64,000 nt of DNA from Neoceratodus forsteri (GCA_016271365.2 CM057454.1:1165500055-1165564054); one strand, 5' to 3'; shown: positions 20,557 through 33,290, counted from the first letter of the stretch. Notes: generated by a model from the sequence alone, not told the origin. Translations and numbers: made by a program.

Positions 20557-23500
20557 ATGTCTGCCAAAAGACGTTCAACTTCAGGTAAAGGTGCCAGTGT
20601 GAGAGGTGGTTCAAAGAAGTCTGTTGGAAAAAGAAAACCTCTTCCTGAATTAGTGCTCTGTGTGGGCTTCACTGCTGCTGTGGCATCCAGTAGCAGCAAA
20701 ATCAAAGTTAGAAGTGGCTTCAAGTCTGTGACTCATTTTTTTACTGCCCAATCTGTAGCTAGTATGCTCATTGGGGATGATACTGGGAATAAGGGAGACA
20801 CTCACACCAGTGGATGCACAGAGGTCCAGGAGGTCAAAAAAGTTGTCAGTATGACTGTTGTTTCTGCTCAAGGAGGAGCTGATGGCGGTGAGGGTGCTAG
20901 TGTCCAGCTTCAGTGTGTTTCTCCTGGAGAATGAGATAAGGAAAGTCAGCTCTCCCACAGTGAGGAGATGCCAGAGAAGGGAAAAGTTTGTCTGACAGTA
21001 GACAGTGATAGGGAGGAGGAGGAGGAGCCTCTTTTTCCTCTATATACCTGATTCAGCTGTTATTGTGATAACCTGCATGTTATCCTCCCTTTGTAAACCT
21101 TCCCCCAGGTCACATTGGGAGTCGAGCATCATTTTGCTCAATGTCCCTTTCCTGGTGAATCAATTCAATAAATAAAAAAATAAATGGAGGATATATGTTT
21201 CGGTATAGATGAGGATGAGGTGTTGGATCCCCTGTGGGAGCCAGAAGTAAAAAAGATGAAGGGCGATGATGTAGCCCATTTAGATGACAAGACTGAGGAT
21301 GAGGATATCAGCAAGCCTACAACAAGCAGTCCAGTCACCCCACCTCCCAAACGTATCATGGTGGATATCATGCAAGTGGCACAAAAAGCAAAAACTTCCA
21401 CACCTTTGGCTTCGCTGTCCAAGTCTCAGTCCCATGTCAAATCTAGAGGTGCAAAGTCCCTAGTTTGGGACCTTTTCCATGCCTGATGCAGCTGATGACA
21501 CTGTGGAGATATGTCAACTGTATCAAGCATATGTAAGTTGTGGAAAAAAGGCAGCCACATAGGCACCGGTGGCCAGCACGCCCACTTGAAAAACAAGCAC
21601 CCATTGCACTGGCACCAACACTAGAAAGATACCAGAGCTGTTGGTTGTACTTCCCTTGAGTTTAACGTTAGTGATAGCAGTGCAATAGAGCAGGAGGAGG
21701 GAGGGCAGAGTGCACCGGTGGAGGAGGTGTGTGAGGAATCATTTTCTCTCTCGAGCAGTGGACACAGTAGCAGTTGAGCTGCCTCTCCCTTGAGTTATAA
21801 AAGTACACCACCAGGCACCAAATCCAGCAAAATAACCAGTTTCATACATGCTGCACATCCTAGGCCCCAAGAATCACCTGGTACTCCAGCAAGATCAACA
21901 TTGGTGGCACAAGTAAAGCATTTTTGTCGACCGGCTCCCAAGATGCAGCCCACATTGAGGAGTGTGTTTGAGCAGCATTTAAAGTACCCCCCAATCATGC
22001 TGCTGCAAGTGAGCTGAACGCAGCCACAGCTGAAATGCTCACCATTGACCTGTTGCCCTTCTCCTTTGTGGAGAATCCAGGATTCCGCTGTTTGATGGCC
22101 CATGTCTGTCCTAAATGGCAGGTGCCATTGCGAATGTATTTCTCCAAATGTGCCATGCCTGAACTCTACAGCAGAGTTTCACAGTCCGTCCTGCATGCCA
22201 TGAAGCATTCTGCCTCAAAATATATCCACCTTAGCATAGATATGTGGACAAGTGGGCAAACAGCAGTCAGCTCATATCTGTGCATAACAGCACACTGGGC
22301 ACAAGTACCTGGGGTGGTTGTTGATTTGGGGTCTGGCAAAACCTGCATAAAGCAAAATTGTGGTGGTAGCAATACATCTGGTATCTGTCAGAATGCAACC
22401 ATAACTATACAAAGTGTTACAGGGTCTCACACTGGTGAGAAAATACTGAATATGCTGCTAAATCAGACTGATGAGTTGCTGAACGCACACTCACTCACTC
22501 ACAGCGGGGTTTATTGCCAGTGACAATGGCTCCAATGTGGTTAAATGCATTACTGACAGTGTTTTTTTCAGAGTTCCCCGCCTGGCTTACTGCCTTAATC
22601 TAGTCGTGCAACAATTTCTGAACCACGATGAAATAAAGGAAACTGTGTCTGTCACCAGCACATCTGTGTGCACTTTGTCCATTCTGCAAAGGCTCATGAC
22701 CATCTGCGTGAGCTGCAGCACACTAGCCATCTGCCTCAGCACCATATGAAGCTCAATGTTATTACCAGGTGGAACTCCACACTGTACATGTTGGACCACC
22801 TTTATGAGCAGTATAAAGTGATTTCAAATTACCTATTGCTGCATACCACCCAGGACAGTGCTGGAGGGTCCATCGCCCTAACAACGGAGCAGTGGCAACA
22901 AATGGATTGCATAATACGCATTCTGCTCCATTTGCGCATGCAACACAGGCTGTGAGTGGGGACACTGCCTGTATAAGTCAGTCAATACCCCTTATATGTG
23001 TGCTGAGGGAGACACTGACAAATGTCCATCACCAGATGGAGGCAAGTGATGAGCACACTTATGTTCATGTAATGGGTCACATGCTTCATATACTGGACAG
23101 CAATATACAGATCTCTGGCATTATGCAGTCTAATGAGTTTGCTATTGCTCCCATGCTGGATCCAAGGTACAAACGTGGCTTGCCTGCCATGATTGAAGGG
23201 ATGGTGTGCGAGTGGACAGATTGACCAATTACCTTGTCAGATGGGTGCATGACACACAACTGAAAAATGCAGAGACACAAAGGGCACATATACTAGGTGT
23301 TGCTACTACCACCACCAGTAAATCATCAGAGGCCACCAAATTGAAGAAAATGTCAAAGTCACAGCACAGCATGGCAGGTAATCCCTTTTGGGATGCTCTG
23401 TACCAGGTGGGCATGGAAGAAATTGAAGACAAGGAGGAGGAACAAGATGAGGTAGCAGGACTCAGGGCAGCACAACGTATGGTGGCTGCTTACATGGGAG

Positions 23501-23994
23501 ACACCAAGCATCTTTGCATCACTGATGAGCCATTGGCATACTGGAGTAGCAAAGTTAGTGATTGGCCTGCACTGGCATCTGTTGCTTTTAAATACCTCAG
23601 CTGCCCACCATCCAGTGTCAGTGTGGAATGGATGTTCAGTTCTGCTGGGATCATTGTGCGGGACTATAGGACAAATCTGTCACAGAAGAATGTTTCCATC
23701 CTAACATTTATAAAAATGAATAAGGCTCACATTCCACATAACACGGTTATTTCAATGGTGTTGCCCCAAGAACTGTGTCTCAGAAACGATGATGACAACA
23801 AAGACGTCGGCACTGGTAAGGCCTCTACTAGCAGGGAGGTGGATGAAGCAGCAATGATGACCGAATTTCCACCTAGTGATGATGCCAGTTTTGAAGACTG
23901 TGAGGGTTGCTTCATGGATGATGTGTCAGTGGAAGAAGGCAAAAGGTATTCTGCCCCCCCCCAGCCACCACCAGCATCCACCCATTTCCACTAA
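20557..23994 (+). pseudogene. hAT transposase with BED zinc finger (decayed)
   Basis: The product would be a cut-and-paste hAT transposase. In order: a basic/Ser-rich N-terminus (20,557-20,934), an acidic region (21,184-21,430), a BED-type finger at about 21,455-21,605 (VWDLF, ICQLYQ, GTGGQHAHLKNKH; the second Cys is Tyr), and the catalytic region with HLSIDMWTSG (about 22,230) and SDNGSN (about 22,530). Then come ITRWNS (about 22,765), MLDPRYK (about 23,155) and the C-terminal hAT dimerisation block. That block reads WPALASVAFKYLSCPPSSVS, VEWMFSSAG and LSQKNVSILTFIKMN (23,555-23,720). The Arg usual in SxERxFS is Trp. At least four frame changes and several stops make it dead. It resembles ZBED-like hAT proteins. 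The final 262-residue frame (23,206-23,994) is intact. Confidence 0.9.
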
Positions 23995-26990
23995 ATATGC
24001 TGTTTCATGTTATTGTTATACATTTTAAATTTTATTTTGCTGGTTGTTCTGTGTTACACATCCAGTTAAAACATTTAATTTGATTACCCAACCTAGTAAC
24101 AATGTTTACTTCATTTCATTTTTGAAAATGTATTTACCCCTGCTATGCTAACTGGAATGAATATGTCATCTCAGCAATACACAATGGCCCCATCGAGCAA
24201 CAAATACTGAACAACATCTTCCCCATTTCCACATATGCCTCCTCCATGAGAACACGAATGAGTGTCTAATGTAGTGAGTGTGCCACCACTATATATACAA
24301 TGTACCAATAACAACAGCCAGTCACATAGTACTGGCAATGCACTGTCTAAGTCGGACAGTGCACAGCCGTACTATGTTACTCAGAAATGCATGCATACTC
24401 CATCCCCATGTATACAATTAACCATCATGTAATCTGCCTCCTTGTCATCCATTCTAATGTGTATAACACAGACTTCGACAGTGTGGGCCATCACTCTCCT
24501 ACTGCCATGAAATACCACTAAAAACCTATGAAGCTGACAGATGCATGATGCAGCATAAACAGCAGTCTCAGACCAGTATATTAATTCTGCCTCTCAGTCC
24601 AGCTAAATTACTCCTTCTCCTCCTCCAGCAGTCTTCCACCTAAAGAACTGTAGCATTGCCAATGCCAGCACATTTGGGGCCAGTACAGCAATCTGCACAA
24701 TGCATCACTTTCATCCCAGCAAGCACATCTGGTGTTGTTTTCCCTCCTCCCAACCACCCATGATGACAGCATTGCCAGCACATTTTGGGCCAGTACGTCA
24801 AAGCACGATGCAGCACTTTCATCCCAAAAAGCACAATTGGTGTCATTTTCCATCCAGCAAAAGAAACAGCCCCTCAGAAAGCAACACATATTGTCATCAA
24901 GCAAGAAATAAATATGTTCTTCCTCCATGGCTTGTCCTCTGTTTAACTGATTCATGGTAATTAGATTTCAGCTGTTGTCATGTTATTACTTATATCTCCA
25001 TTGTGCTGTTATGCATGCCTTTGTTGAGACAGAATGTGAAGTATGCATGCAAGGCAGCACACCTTAGTGTATAAGTTATCTTATGTATTTCCATTTCACT
25101 TTATACAGGGTTTGCCATGATCATGCCATGAGAGGCCAGGATTGCGGAACAAGGGTGATACATTGACATGGCACATCCAGAGCCTAGTCAATCCACATTG
25201 CAAGCATCATTATGTACAGGTCAGTACTGCAATTGTAACGTTTTTCACTTGCTAGATTTTGTGTATTCTATTACAGGTACTGTACATCCTGATATATTTC
25301 ACTATAGGCTCATAACTGAAATCATTTCAGTGGTGGGGCATTTTTGGGCCGTTGCCAACATTGATGGTAAGTATCAGAACAGGTAAGTATCAATGCTAAT
25401 TGTTTTTTCTTTTGATATTTTTTCTCCACCTTTTTACAGATGACATTGGTTCAAACAACATCTGTCTTGAATCGTGTGACTGGCAAGGCAAATGACATTT
25501 TCTGTTCAAAAGGAATTTGTTTTTTAATAGTGGTAACAATGTTAGTTCAGGTAGCATCATAGTGCTGATGATAAATGGTTATGCTGCCATTTGCAGTGTC
25601 AGTTGCACATTCATGGAAAAAGTTATATATCCTTCATCATCTTACAGTGGTTCAATCAATGGACTTATTTAAACTGTGTATGGGTGATTCCACGGTGTCA
25701 ATGGCAAAACACATGAGGATGCAATCCAAGGTCACAATTTTCAAGTTAGCGCAGTAGCATTTATAATATGCTTGTTTTCCTTCACAGGAGTCCATTGATG
25801 ATGCTGACGTACGTTTTTTGTTGTCAGCAGTGGCCCACACCTCGCAGCTGCTGCACCTCGAGCCAGCGTCCACACACCAGGATGGAAGACTTGTATTTAG
25901 TCACCAATGCCATGCAGAGATGGGATGCATTGGCAAATGTCCACCAGAAAATTAAACAACTATTCCAACTGAAGTACTTTGTACCTGGCAATAAGAAAAA
26001 AAGGAGAAGACATTTTGAGCATTGTTACAAATAAGTGCCCCACCACCACTGTTATTACATGAAACAAATAAGCAAGACTTACATCAGGAAATGGTTGTTA
26101 ATCTGGAACTCTTGACATGAACAGACTGTCTGATAAGCACAGGCAGCAGCTAAACTGGGAGGTAACAGACGCACCCTAGCAGCAGAATTCCTGAATACTG
26201 ACAGACCCATATAAAACATAGTTACTGTGAAGGTCTGACATCTCTATACTGCAGCAACCACAAACTTAATACTTAACCATATCCACCAACCCCACACCAG
26301 CCCAGCCTCAACCACCTCCTCCACCAGCGGCCCACCAAAGACCATCACAAATTAAGAACTACTTACCACAAGTTAATGAATTGCACACATATTGAACAAC
26401 AGCAGCAGCAGCAGCAGCAGTGCTCCTGGAGTTAACAGCACCTGAATTCCTGCATATTGAGAAAAGCAAAAATAATACAATTACAATCCGACTCAGATAT
26501 CCGAGCTGCAGTCACCTATCCCTCCCAGTAATGAAAAATGCAATACTTACCCCGTATTTGTGCAATGTGATTTGTGGTGCATTCCAACATCCTGTATCCA
26601 AATCCTGGCGTGCATGTCATGACGATGTACTCCTCAGCACATTAGATAATATAAAATCAGTATAAACATATAAGAACCCAAGATGTCCCAATAGCAACCC
26701 ACCATTCCCTTTCCCTTGCACCCTAAAAAATAGACAGATACTTACATGTGCGGCAGCAGCAGCATCGATCAACTATGTGATGACGATCCCCATGAAGCAG
26801 ACAAAGCATTTCTTCTCGTGGCAACTAGTCAGAGCAGCAGGCAGCAGCTACAGACAACAGCAGTAGCAACACCAAATGTAATTCAGTCTGCACCGACTTA
26901 AAACCACAGAGCCAACAAAGCCAACTAGGGCAGCATCATTGCGAAATGATAATTCCACAGTTCACAATCAATTGAGAAAGCAGCAGTAGG
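23995..26990. other. Unassigned part of the hAT interior
   Basis: No recognised domain. There is a two-unit tandem repeat of ~115 bp at about 24,654-24,890 ('gccagcacatttggggccagtac' and 'gccagcacattttgggccagtac'). A short coding-like frame lies at 25,780-26,034, ending in a basic KKKRRRHFEHCYK tail after a pyrimidine-rich 'ttccttcacag' that could be a splice acceptor. A (GCA)n run lies near 26,401-26,421. Function unknown. Confidence 0.4.
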
Positions 26991-27004
26991 AGGAAGCAAG
27001 TGCA

Positions 27005-28430
27005 ACTTTAAGTAGCAGGACCATTTTGCAGAAGGATTTACTTTTCTCAGCTTGGCAAACTGGCTTATGTTGCATGTTAGGCAGTAGCAGCACCACAGTT
27101 AGGCCTGAAAACCATATTAAATGGTACAGAAAGCAGCAGATTTGGGTCCTCGTGGTGGATGTGAACCATATAACTGCATGTCTGACACCAGATCTCAGTC
27201 TGAATTTAATGTACCATTTTTTAGAAAACAATTCTGGACATGTACTACCTGTGCTGCACTCGCAGAAACAATATGTGGCCCAAAGTCAATTGTAAACAGT
27301 GGACCAAAGACCATCGTTTGGTCCGGTTGGGGGGTTGGGCACCATAAAACATCATGGCTGAGACCCGATTTCAGTCTGAAGTTACTATAACATTTTTTGG
27401 AAATATTTCTGGACTTCTGGGCCATGTTACTCAGTAGCAACACCAAGATCAGGCATGAAACTATTGGTAAACATTGGGCCAAACAATGTACTTTGATCCA
27501 GGTGGAAGGTGTGCAACATTTAGCAGAATGTCTGACACCTGATTTCTGTCTGAACATACTGTGCAATTTTTTGGGAAACATTTCTGGACTTGTGTGGCAT
27601 GTTAGGCAGTGGCAGAACCATGGTTAGGCCTGAAAAGCATTGAAATGGTGCAGAAAACAGTAGATTTGGGTCCTCATGGTGGATGTGAACCATGTAACTG
27701 CATGTCTGACACCTGATTTCTGTCTGAATGTACTGTAATATTTTTGGGGAAACATTTCTGGACTTTTGGGCCATGTTAGGCAGTGGCAGCAACATGATTA
27801 GGCCATAAACCATTGGTAAACAGTATGCCAAACAACATGTTTTGGTCCAGGTGAAAAGTGTGCAACATGTAACAGCAAGCCTGACACCTGATTTTGTCTG
27901 AATGTACTGTGCAATTCTGTGGGAAACTTTTCTGGACATGCACTGCCTGTGTTGCACTCGCAGAAACAAGATGTGGCCAAAAAACAATTGTAAACAGTAT
28001 TCAAAACAGTATTTTAATGTCTGAGTGATTGGGGGAGCATCATAAAACATCAGGACTGACACCATATTTCAGTCTTAATCTGATGTTACATTTTTTTAGG
28101 AAACATTTCTGGTCATGTACTGCTTGTACTTTCCCTTGCAGAAACAAGATATGACCTAAAACTAATTGTAAACAGTGGACCAAGGAGCACTGTTTGGTCT
28201 GGGTTGGGAATTTGGCCACCATAAAACATCATGGCTGAGACCAGATTTGTGGATTGAATATGCCATGTTTCCTGTTGTATTTCTGGACATGTATGGCCTG
28301 TTTGGATCTGCACACCATGGAGGCAAGAGGCTGTGTTAAACTGTGGCCCAAGTGCACAATTTGTATCTGGTGGTGGCGGGGCACTAAGGAAAACATCATG
28401 AGTGGAGGGGAGGGACACCATGTGAATCTT
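27005..28430 (+). repeat. Tandem array of ~175-bp units, about eight copies
   Basis: The block 'ctgacacctgatttctgtctgaa' recurs at about 27,182, 27,358, 27,531, 27,706, 27,882, 28,057 and 28,235, spaced 173-178 bp. Unit halves come in types: one has 'gtcctcatggtggatgtgaacc', one 'ttggtccaggtg', one 'gcactcgcagaaacaa'. They alternate rather than following one consensus. The period is not a multiple of three by a constant amount, so the minus-strand ORFs of 122-181 codons through it are by-products. Confidence 0.9.
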
Positions 28431-28975
28431 TGTGACAACTAAGCCCAAGGGACTGTTGTTAAGCACAAAAAACATATCCATATTTAACTTCGCAATAAAA
28501 GTGCTACTTATTTAGGTTTATATGTTGTGTACGTATTCAAACTTGTGCTGCAGCTGCATACAGCAGAAAGAACTGGCAAAACATCACATAGCTTTGGGGA
28601 AAAATTGTGTTCATATGAACAAAGTGCAACACTTGACACTTGTGGATATTAGAAGGATTAACAAAACAAGGAGAAAGGTACACTGTTTATAGGTAAGATA
28701 CAGACTAACAGTAACATACACAACAGGGGGATATGCAGGGTAGTAGGTGCTAGGGTATTCATATCTGAGAGGGAAAAGAGAGGGAGCATACAAAATACAA
28801 AACACACTAAATGCTGGACAAGAAAAAGAAACAAGAGGATATAGAAAGAGGAAGAAGACCATACATATATATATATATATGTATTGGGGTAATTTTTTTT
28901 ATTTTTTGGGAGATGCAGATGAGGAAAGAGTGACAGTAGTAAAGCAAGGACAGGAAAAACAAAATGAAATTCAGT
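28431..28975. other. AT-rich gap with (TA)n microsatellite
   Basis: Contains a short (AT)n run at about 28,863-28,881. Otherwise nothing recognisable. Confidence 0.5.
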
Positions 28976-28979
28976 GGCT

Positions 28980-30025
28980 GTGCTCACTGCCTACCCCACT
29001 TGTAAGCACATTATGGTCCCCGGACCACATTATTACACCCGATTCCACCCTGCCATCACCACCACCATGATGCCAGGAGGTCCAAAACTTTATGTTGGTC
29101 CTCCAACAGTTTCCTTAAGTCCCCCCCGACCTCCTGGTGGAACGCACCAAAATCTTGATGCAGAGATGCTACCTCTCACCATACTGCCACCAGGTCTTCT
29201 TGGTTCACAGGAGGATCAGCTAGGGCTGATACAGGCTGTCCATGCTCACCTCCAGCATGAACCAGGCCCTGCTGCTGCCTGTGGGGTGAGGTTGGTGCTG
29301 CTGATTTTGCTGGTGGCAGTGGTGACTTATGGGCTGTTGCTGAGCCCTGGTACCTTCCTCTTGCTGGCTCCTTCCCCTTGGGCCACACTGCCTCCCGCTA
29401 CTGCTAAATCTTTTTGCTTTTGGAGTCACTCTGCAGTGTGGTGGTGCTGTAGGTGACTCCTTTGGCCACCAGCTCCCAAATGGCCCCCTTGCTTGCCCCT
29501 TCACACAGATCTGCTACACAACTTGCAGAAACACTGTTGTCAGTGTTGTTTATGGTGAAAAAAAACACCACACGGCAGACCCTTTATGCTGGGGGAGACA
29601 GGGGGCACATGCTCATGCTTGGGGGTATTATTGCTGCATGCTGGCTGCTGTCTGGGGGCCACATGCTCCTGCTGCAGGTTGTGCAGTGCTGAAGGAGTAT
29701 TCTGCTGCTGGGTGATGGTGGATGTGGAAGGGGCCACATCATCCTCACGCTGCTGAGGGGGGAGTAACTGGCTCATGCTGCTGCTGCTGGTACTGGGGGG
29801 TAGGGAGATTTTGCTGCTGGGTGGGAGATGTGGAGTGGGCAACATTCTCACACTCCTGCTGATGGGGGGGTAATGGGCTCTTGCTGCTGCCACTGCTAGG
29901 GAGTGGTGGCTACCAGATCATGCTGGGCCTGGGAGGGGTCCTCAACCTCAGCTACCCTGTCCCTAACTACCCACCTGTCCAGACGGACAGTGGGTGCCTT
30001 CCCACCAGTCCCATTACCCCTACCT
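28980..30025 (-). pseudogene. Gln/Pro/Ser-rich ORF remnant inside the hAT interior
   Basis: On the minus strand a coding-like stretch starts at an ATG near 30,025 (MEGKGRGNGTGGKAP, RWVVRDRVAEVED). It runs through Gln/Pro/His-rich low-complexity sequence and continues past several stops and frame changes. It ends in a possible helical segment near 29,170-29,060 (HQDFGAFHQEVGGDLRKLLE). The layout, a low-complexity middle with a C-terminal coiled helix, resembles adaptor proteins of PIF/Harbinger-type transposons, but no Myb/SANT or nuclease domain can be identified. Family unassigned. Confidence 0.35.
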
Positions 30026-30080
30026 TTCCCTTCCATCATTTAAAGAAAAAAGAAAAAGTTTTCTAACAGAAAGGGAAAGA

Positions 30081-30082
<2 letters not shown>

Positions 30083-30129
<47 letters not shown>
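30083..30129 (+). repeat. (AC)n microsatellite
   Basis: An uninterrupted run of about 23 CA dinucleotides, followed by 'tgcacgcacacac'. Confidence 0.95.
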
Positions 30130-30131
<2 letters not shown>

Positions 30132-31189
30132 CACGCACACACTCTCAATCTACACAGACAGCTAACAAAAGTTATCAACAAACACTATCAAAATATATGC
30201 TATGAACAAAAAACTGTGTACAAAACACACAATATAACACACAGACACAAAAAAGGTTCAAAAGGTCTCTCTGTTGCTGGCTGCCTGCTTCCTCTAACTC
30301 TCCAGCTACACAGAAGGGAAATTAATCACTCACTTCCTGCCTGTATGCAGTCACTAAAGCTACCAACAGTCTCTATTTTCCTAGGACAGTCCCTATTTTG
30401 GGCAACATGTCCAAGTGTCCCCACAAGTTTTGCAAAATGTCACTTTTGCCCTGGTTTTTGCTTACTTGTCCCAGTTTTGTCCCTTTTTTTTTTTTGCTGA
30501 CTGCTAATCCGTGAGTGACAGTTATTTCAGCACCACTGTGGCGCTGCTCGGTCTGGACAGCAGTTTGCAACTTCAACCCCTGTGCCTGTGTTGCACCGCA
30601 AGCATGTCAGTGGGAGCACAGTAAAGCCTTTTCCTTCCTGTTAGATTAGACTGGCTAGTAGTGCAAACAAGTGCATGTGGACATCTACCTGCCAGCAGCT
30701 GAGAGGAACACCAGACAGAAAAGAGACTGGCAGCAGTGAACTAAGGTACCCGAACCTGATCAACTGTAGGGAAGTGTGTGACAACAATCTGGTATGGTGG
30801 TGGGAGTCACTGCAGCAAATGAGGTGGGTGTAAGTGGGTTGGATGGGACTGTCAGGAGGAGCAGTACATGCAGCTTGAATGTCTGATCACAATTTAATGC
30901 AGGTTTGCTTCTAATGAACTTTCTGTACATCATGACTTGGAACTTGCTGCAGCAGAATGATGTATTGTTTTAATCTGGATGTTTGCAACTGATGTTACTG
31001 TGGGGTGGCAAGGCCACAGCAAGCAACAAAATTTGATTGTGTGCAGCGTTGTCTGTGGTGGTGCCCGTGGGAGTGACACAGTGTGTGTGTGGGGGGGGGC
31101 ATGGTCAGGATGGACCATCCTAGTTTTATGCCTCACAAAGTTGGTAGCTTTAGCAGTCACCCATGTGACCCGCAGAGAGTAGGTCATGT
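30130..31189. other. Unassigned distal hAT interior
   Basis: No recognised gene. G/T-rich stretches and a short poly-T lie near 30,486. It leads into the right subterminal region at about 31,190. Confidence 0.4.
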
Positions 31190-31345
31190 GAAAAGCCAGA
31201 TTTCACCAACTGCAAGCAAACTCTAAGGTGAAATTTGCAGGTGAAATTTCACCACAACAGCATAATTTCACAAAATATTTTGCATGGCGAAATTTGTGAT
31301 TTTGCTGACATTTCACTGGTGAAATTAAATTTTGCAATATCTCTA
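31190..31345 (-). repeat. hAT right subterminal repeats and inverted end
   Basis: Repeated GTGAAATT/AATTTCAC motifs (for example at 31,228, 31,243, 31,308 and 31,318) run up to the terminal ATCTCTA. The left end (18,988-19,210) has the same motif density. Confidence 0.8.
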
Positions 31346-31353
31346 CTTGTGAT
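31346..31353 (+). repeat. hAT target-site duplication, right copy (cttgtgat)
   Basis: Partner of 18,980-18,987. Confidence 0.88.
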
Positions 31354-32237
31354 TAGCTGTAAAACCCATGCATCTGCAGTTACGGGTTTTCCACCCTTCC
31401 AGGTGGAGGCCAAATCTTCCCCCCACTTGTTCCTCCATGAGGAGGAGTGGCAACGGTGGAGAGGACCGTGAGCCAGGATGCTGCAGGGAGGAGCCTGGGG
31501 GGGGGTTGAGCACCTGAGCCAGAAGAGTGACATTTTTTCTGATGTCTGCCCTGGTTCTGCTTGTTCTATTTCCGTTGGTGACAAAAATTCTGCTTGGGTT
31601 TCTGACCCAAGCGGTACAATGAGCGAACTTCTTTCAAAGATTTGCCACTTTCTTGTAATTCCATGATTTCTTCAGTGTCGCTGCCAAAACAGAACTAGAC
31701 CCCTGAAGGGAGCATCCAGTAGAGTGCTCTGTACATCCTGAGCCAATCCTGTGAGATGAAGCTATGCAAGGTGCCACAGGCAGACACCTGTAGCTGTACA
31801 ACATGCTACCGAGTCAACAGAGTTGTAGATTGCTCGAAGGGCATGGTGGCAGGACAATTTATTCAGCCTGATTTTGTCCAGAAGTTTGTTCCTAAGTTGC
31901 TTATCAGGGACATTTTTGATGTCCTTTTCCAGGTCAGACAAGTCTGACTTCTGGAAAGCCACCATGTGGGCTACATAGTTTAATGAATGTATGGTGTAAG
32001 TAGAAGAAGAACAGACCTTGCGGACATATTGGTCCATTTGCTTTGACTCCTTATCAGGAGGAGAGGCACTAAGATGTTTAGGTTGTGCAGACCTATCATG
32101 CACTGCAGTGATGATGACAGAGTCTGCTTTGGGTTGAGCTGTAAGGTGGGAAACCCCTTCCAGGGGGTGGTAGGTCCTGTTGGCTATCTTACAAACTGCA
32201 GGTATCGAAGATGGCTGTTTCCAAATTGTGTATGTAA
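31354..32237 (-). pseudogene. DIRS gag, C-terminal part
   Basis: The minus-strand frame (best seen at 32,103-31,762) carries IHSLNYVAHMVAFQKSDL, HHALRAIYNSVD and GVCLWHLA. These are the conserved helices near the end of DIRS Gag-like proteins. It continues through a stop (near 31,665) to 31,354, where the hAT element cuts it off from the RT gene. Its N-terminal continuation lies beyond the LINE at 32,243-35,053. Gag coats the DIRS RNA in a capsid-like particle; this copy is not expressible as one protein. Confidence 0.85.
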
Positions 32238-32705
32238 GATCTTTTTTTTTTTATTTGTTTATACATCGGTTTACAACCTTTGAGCCAGAGGTTCGTTTCC
32301 AAAGGTACCTCGTCACAAAGAGGACACATTCAGTACAGCATTTAGTTACACATTGCAGTTAGAGCTTTTACATCATTGCAGTCACCGTCTAGGTAGATTT
32401 ATGCAGCTATATCTTTGTTACAATAGGATAGTTACAGGTTTGGTATTACAAGCTAGTAAAGTAGTTGGGAACAGATTGAGAGATAAAGCATACATTGGTA
32501 GTGCAGAACAGGTAGTCTAGAAAAGAGATAGAAGAAGTGAATAATACTGGTGGTAAGGGCACAGCTGGTGATAAGTCTGGGTGTGGAGCCACTCAGAGAG
32601 TGTTGTCAGTTAGTTTGTTGAAGAGCCACTCGGGGAGTTTTGTAAGGGCATGGTGTGCTAGATCCCCTATGGACAAGCACAGCTACGCATGTTAAATAGC
32701 TGACT

Positions 32706-33290
32706 TCAAAGTGCGGTTTTGAAGCGGGCGATTGTAGGTGTATCGGTGACGGAGGAGGGAAGAGTATTGAACCAGGAGAGAGCTCTGTAACAGAAGGATC
32801 TTTGACCGTGAGTGGTCCTAGACCTAGGGACTAGCAGGGTGGTCTTAGAGGCGGTACGAGTTTGGACTAAGGGCTGTGCAAGATGGATAGAGTCTGTCAG
32901 TCCGGGTGGGGAGATTCCAAGGAGTATTTTTTTCACTAAGAGGCAGGTGTGGTACCTGAGCCATTCGTCCAGATTCAGCAGCCTAGCCTCATCATATAGG
33001 TGGCAGGTATAAGTGAGCCTAGGAGCTCCCGTAATTAACCTACAGGCCTTATTCATGGTGAGTTGGATTTTGTTAAGGGTGGTTGTGTCTGTGGCACCAT
33101 AGACTGGCAGACCATAGTCCACAAGGGACATTATTGAGGAGGTGACTGCTAGTCGACGGGCATCAGGAGGGAGGCAGTGCTTGTAGCGGTAGAGGATACC
33201 TAGCCGTGTATTTGTAGCTGAGGCTAGAGTATTAATGTGATCGTGGAAAGTGAGTGCTGAGTCAAAGGAGACCCCAAGGTACTTGTACAA
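32706..33290 (-). pseudogene. LINE RT C-terminal domain
   Basis: A 194-codon intact frame holding the segment after the catalytic box: YKYLGVSFDSALTFHDHI, then helical thumb-like sequence with DYGLPVYGATDTTTLNKIQ, MNKACRLITGAP and a conserved-looking C-terminus (RSFCYRALSWFNTLPSSV). The last two phrases are typical of the ends of Jockey-superfamily ORF2 proteins. It is separated by a frameshift from the RT core at 33,343-34,052. Not functional on its own. Confidence 0.8.

Larger units (their letters stand above)
18988..31345 (+). mobile_element. hAT-superfamily DNA transposon, 12.36 kb between its ends
   Basis: The ends read TAGAGAT... and ...ATCTCTA in inverted orientation and are flanked by an 8-bp target duplication in the DIRS gag/RT region. 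Both subterminal regions (18,988-19,210 and 31,190-31,345) are dense in GTGAAATT/AATTTCAC motifs, probably transposase-binding repeats. A decayed BED-finger hAT transposase lies at 20.5-24.0 kb. The 7 kb after it (24.0-31.2 kb) is unusual for a hAT and is described separately. It is either nested insertions or acquired sequence. Confidence 0.85.

Noticed and set aside
27195..28481. Minus-strand ORFs of 122-181 codons with repeated KSRNVS...PLPNMAQ phrases
   Set aside because: They follow the 175-bp tandem array; unit phase drifts and there is no conserved start or domain.
28974..29456. Plus-strand 160-codon ORF
   Set aside because: Antisense of the Gln/Pro-rich minus-strand frame; its Pro/Leu richness is a composition effect.
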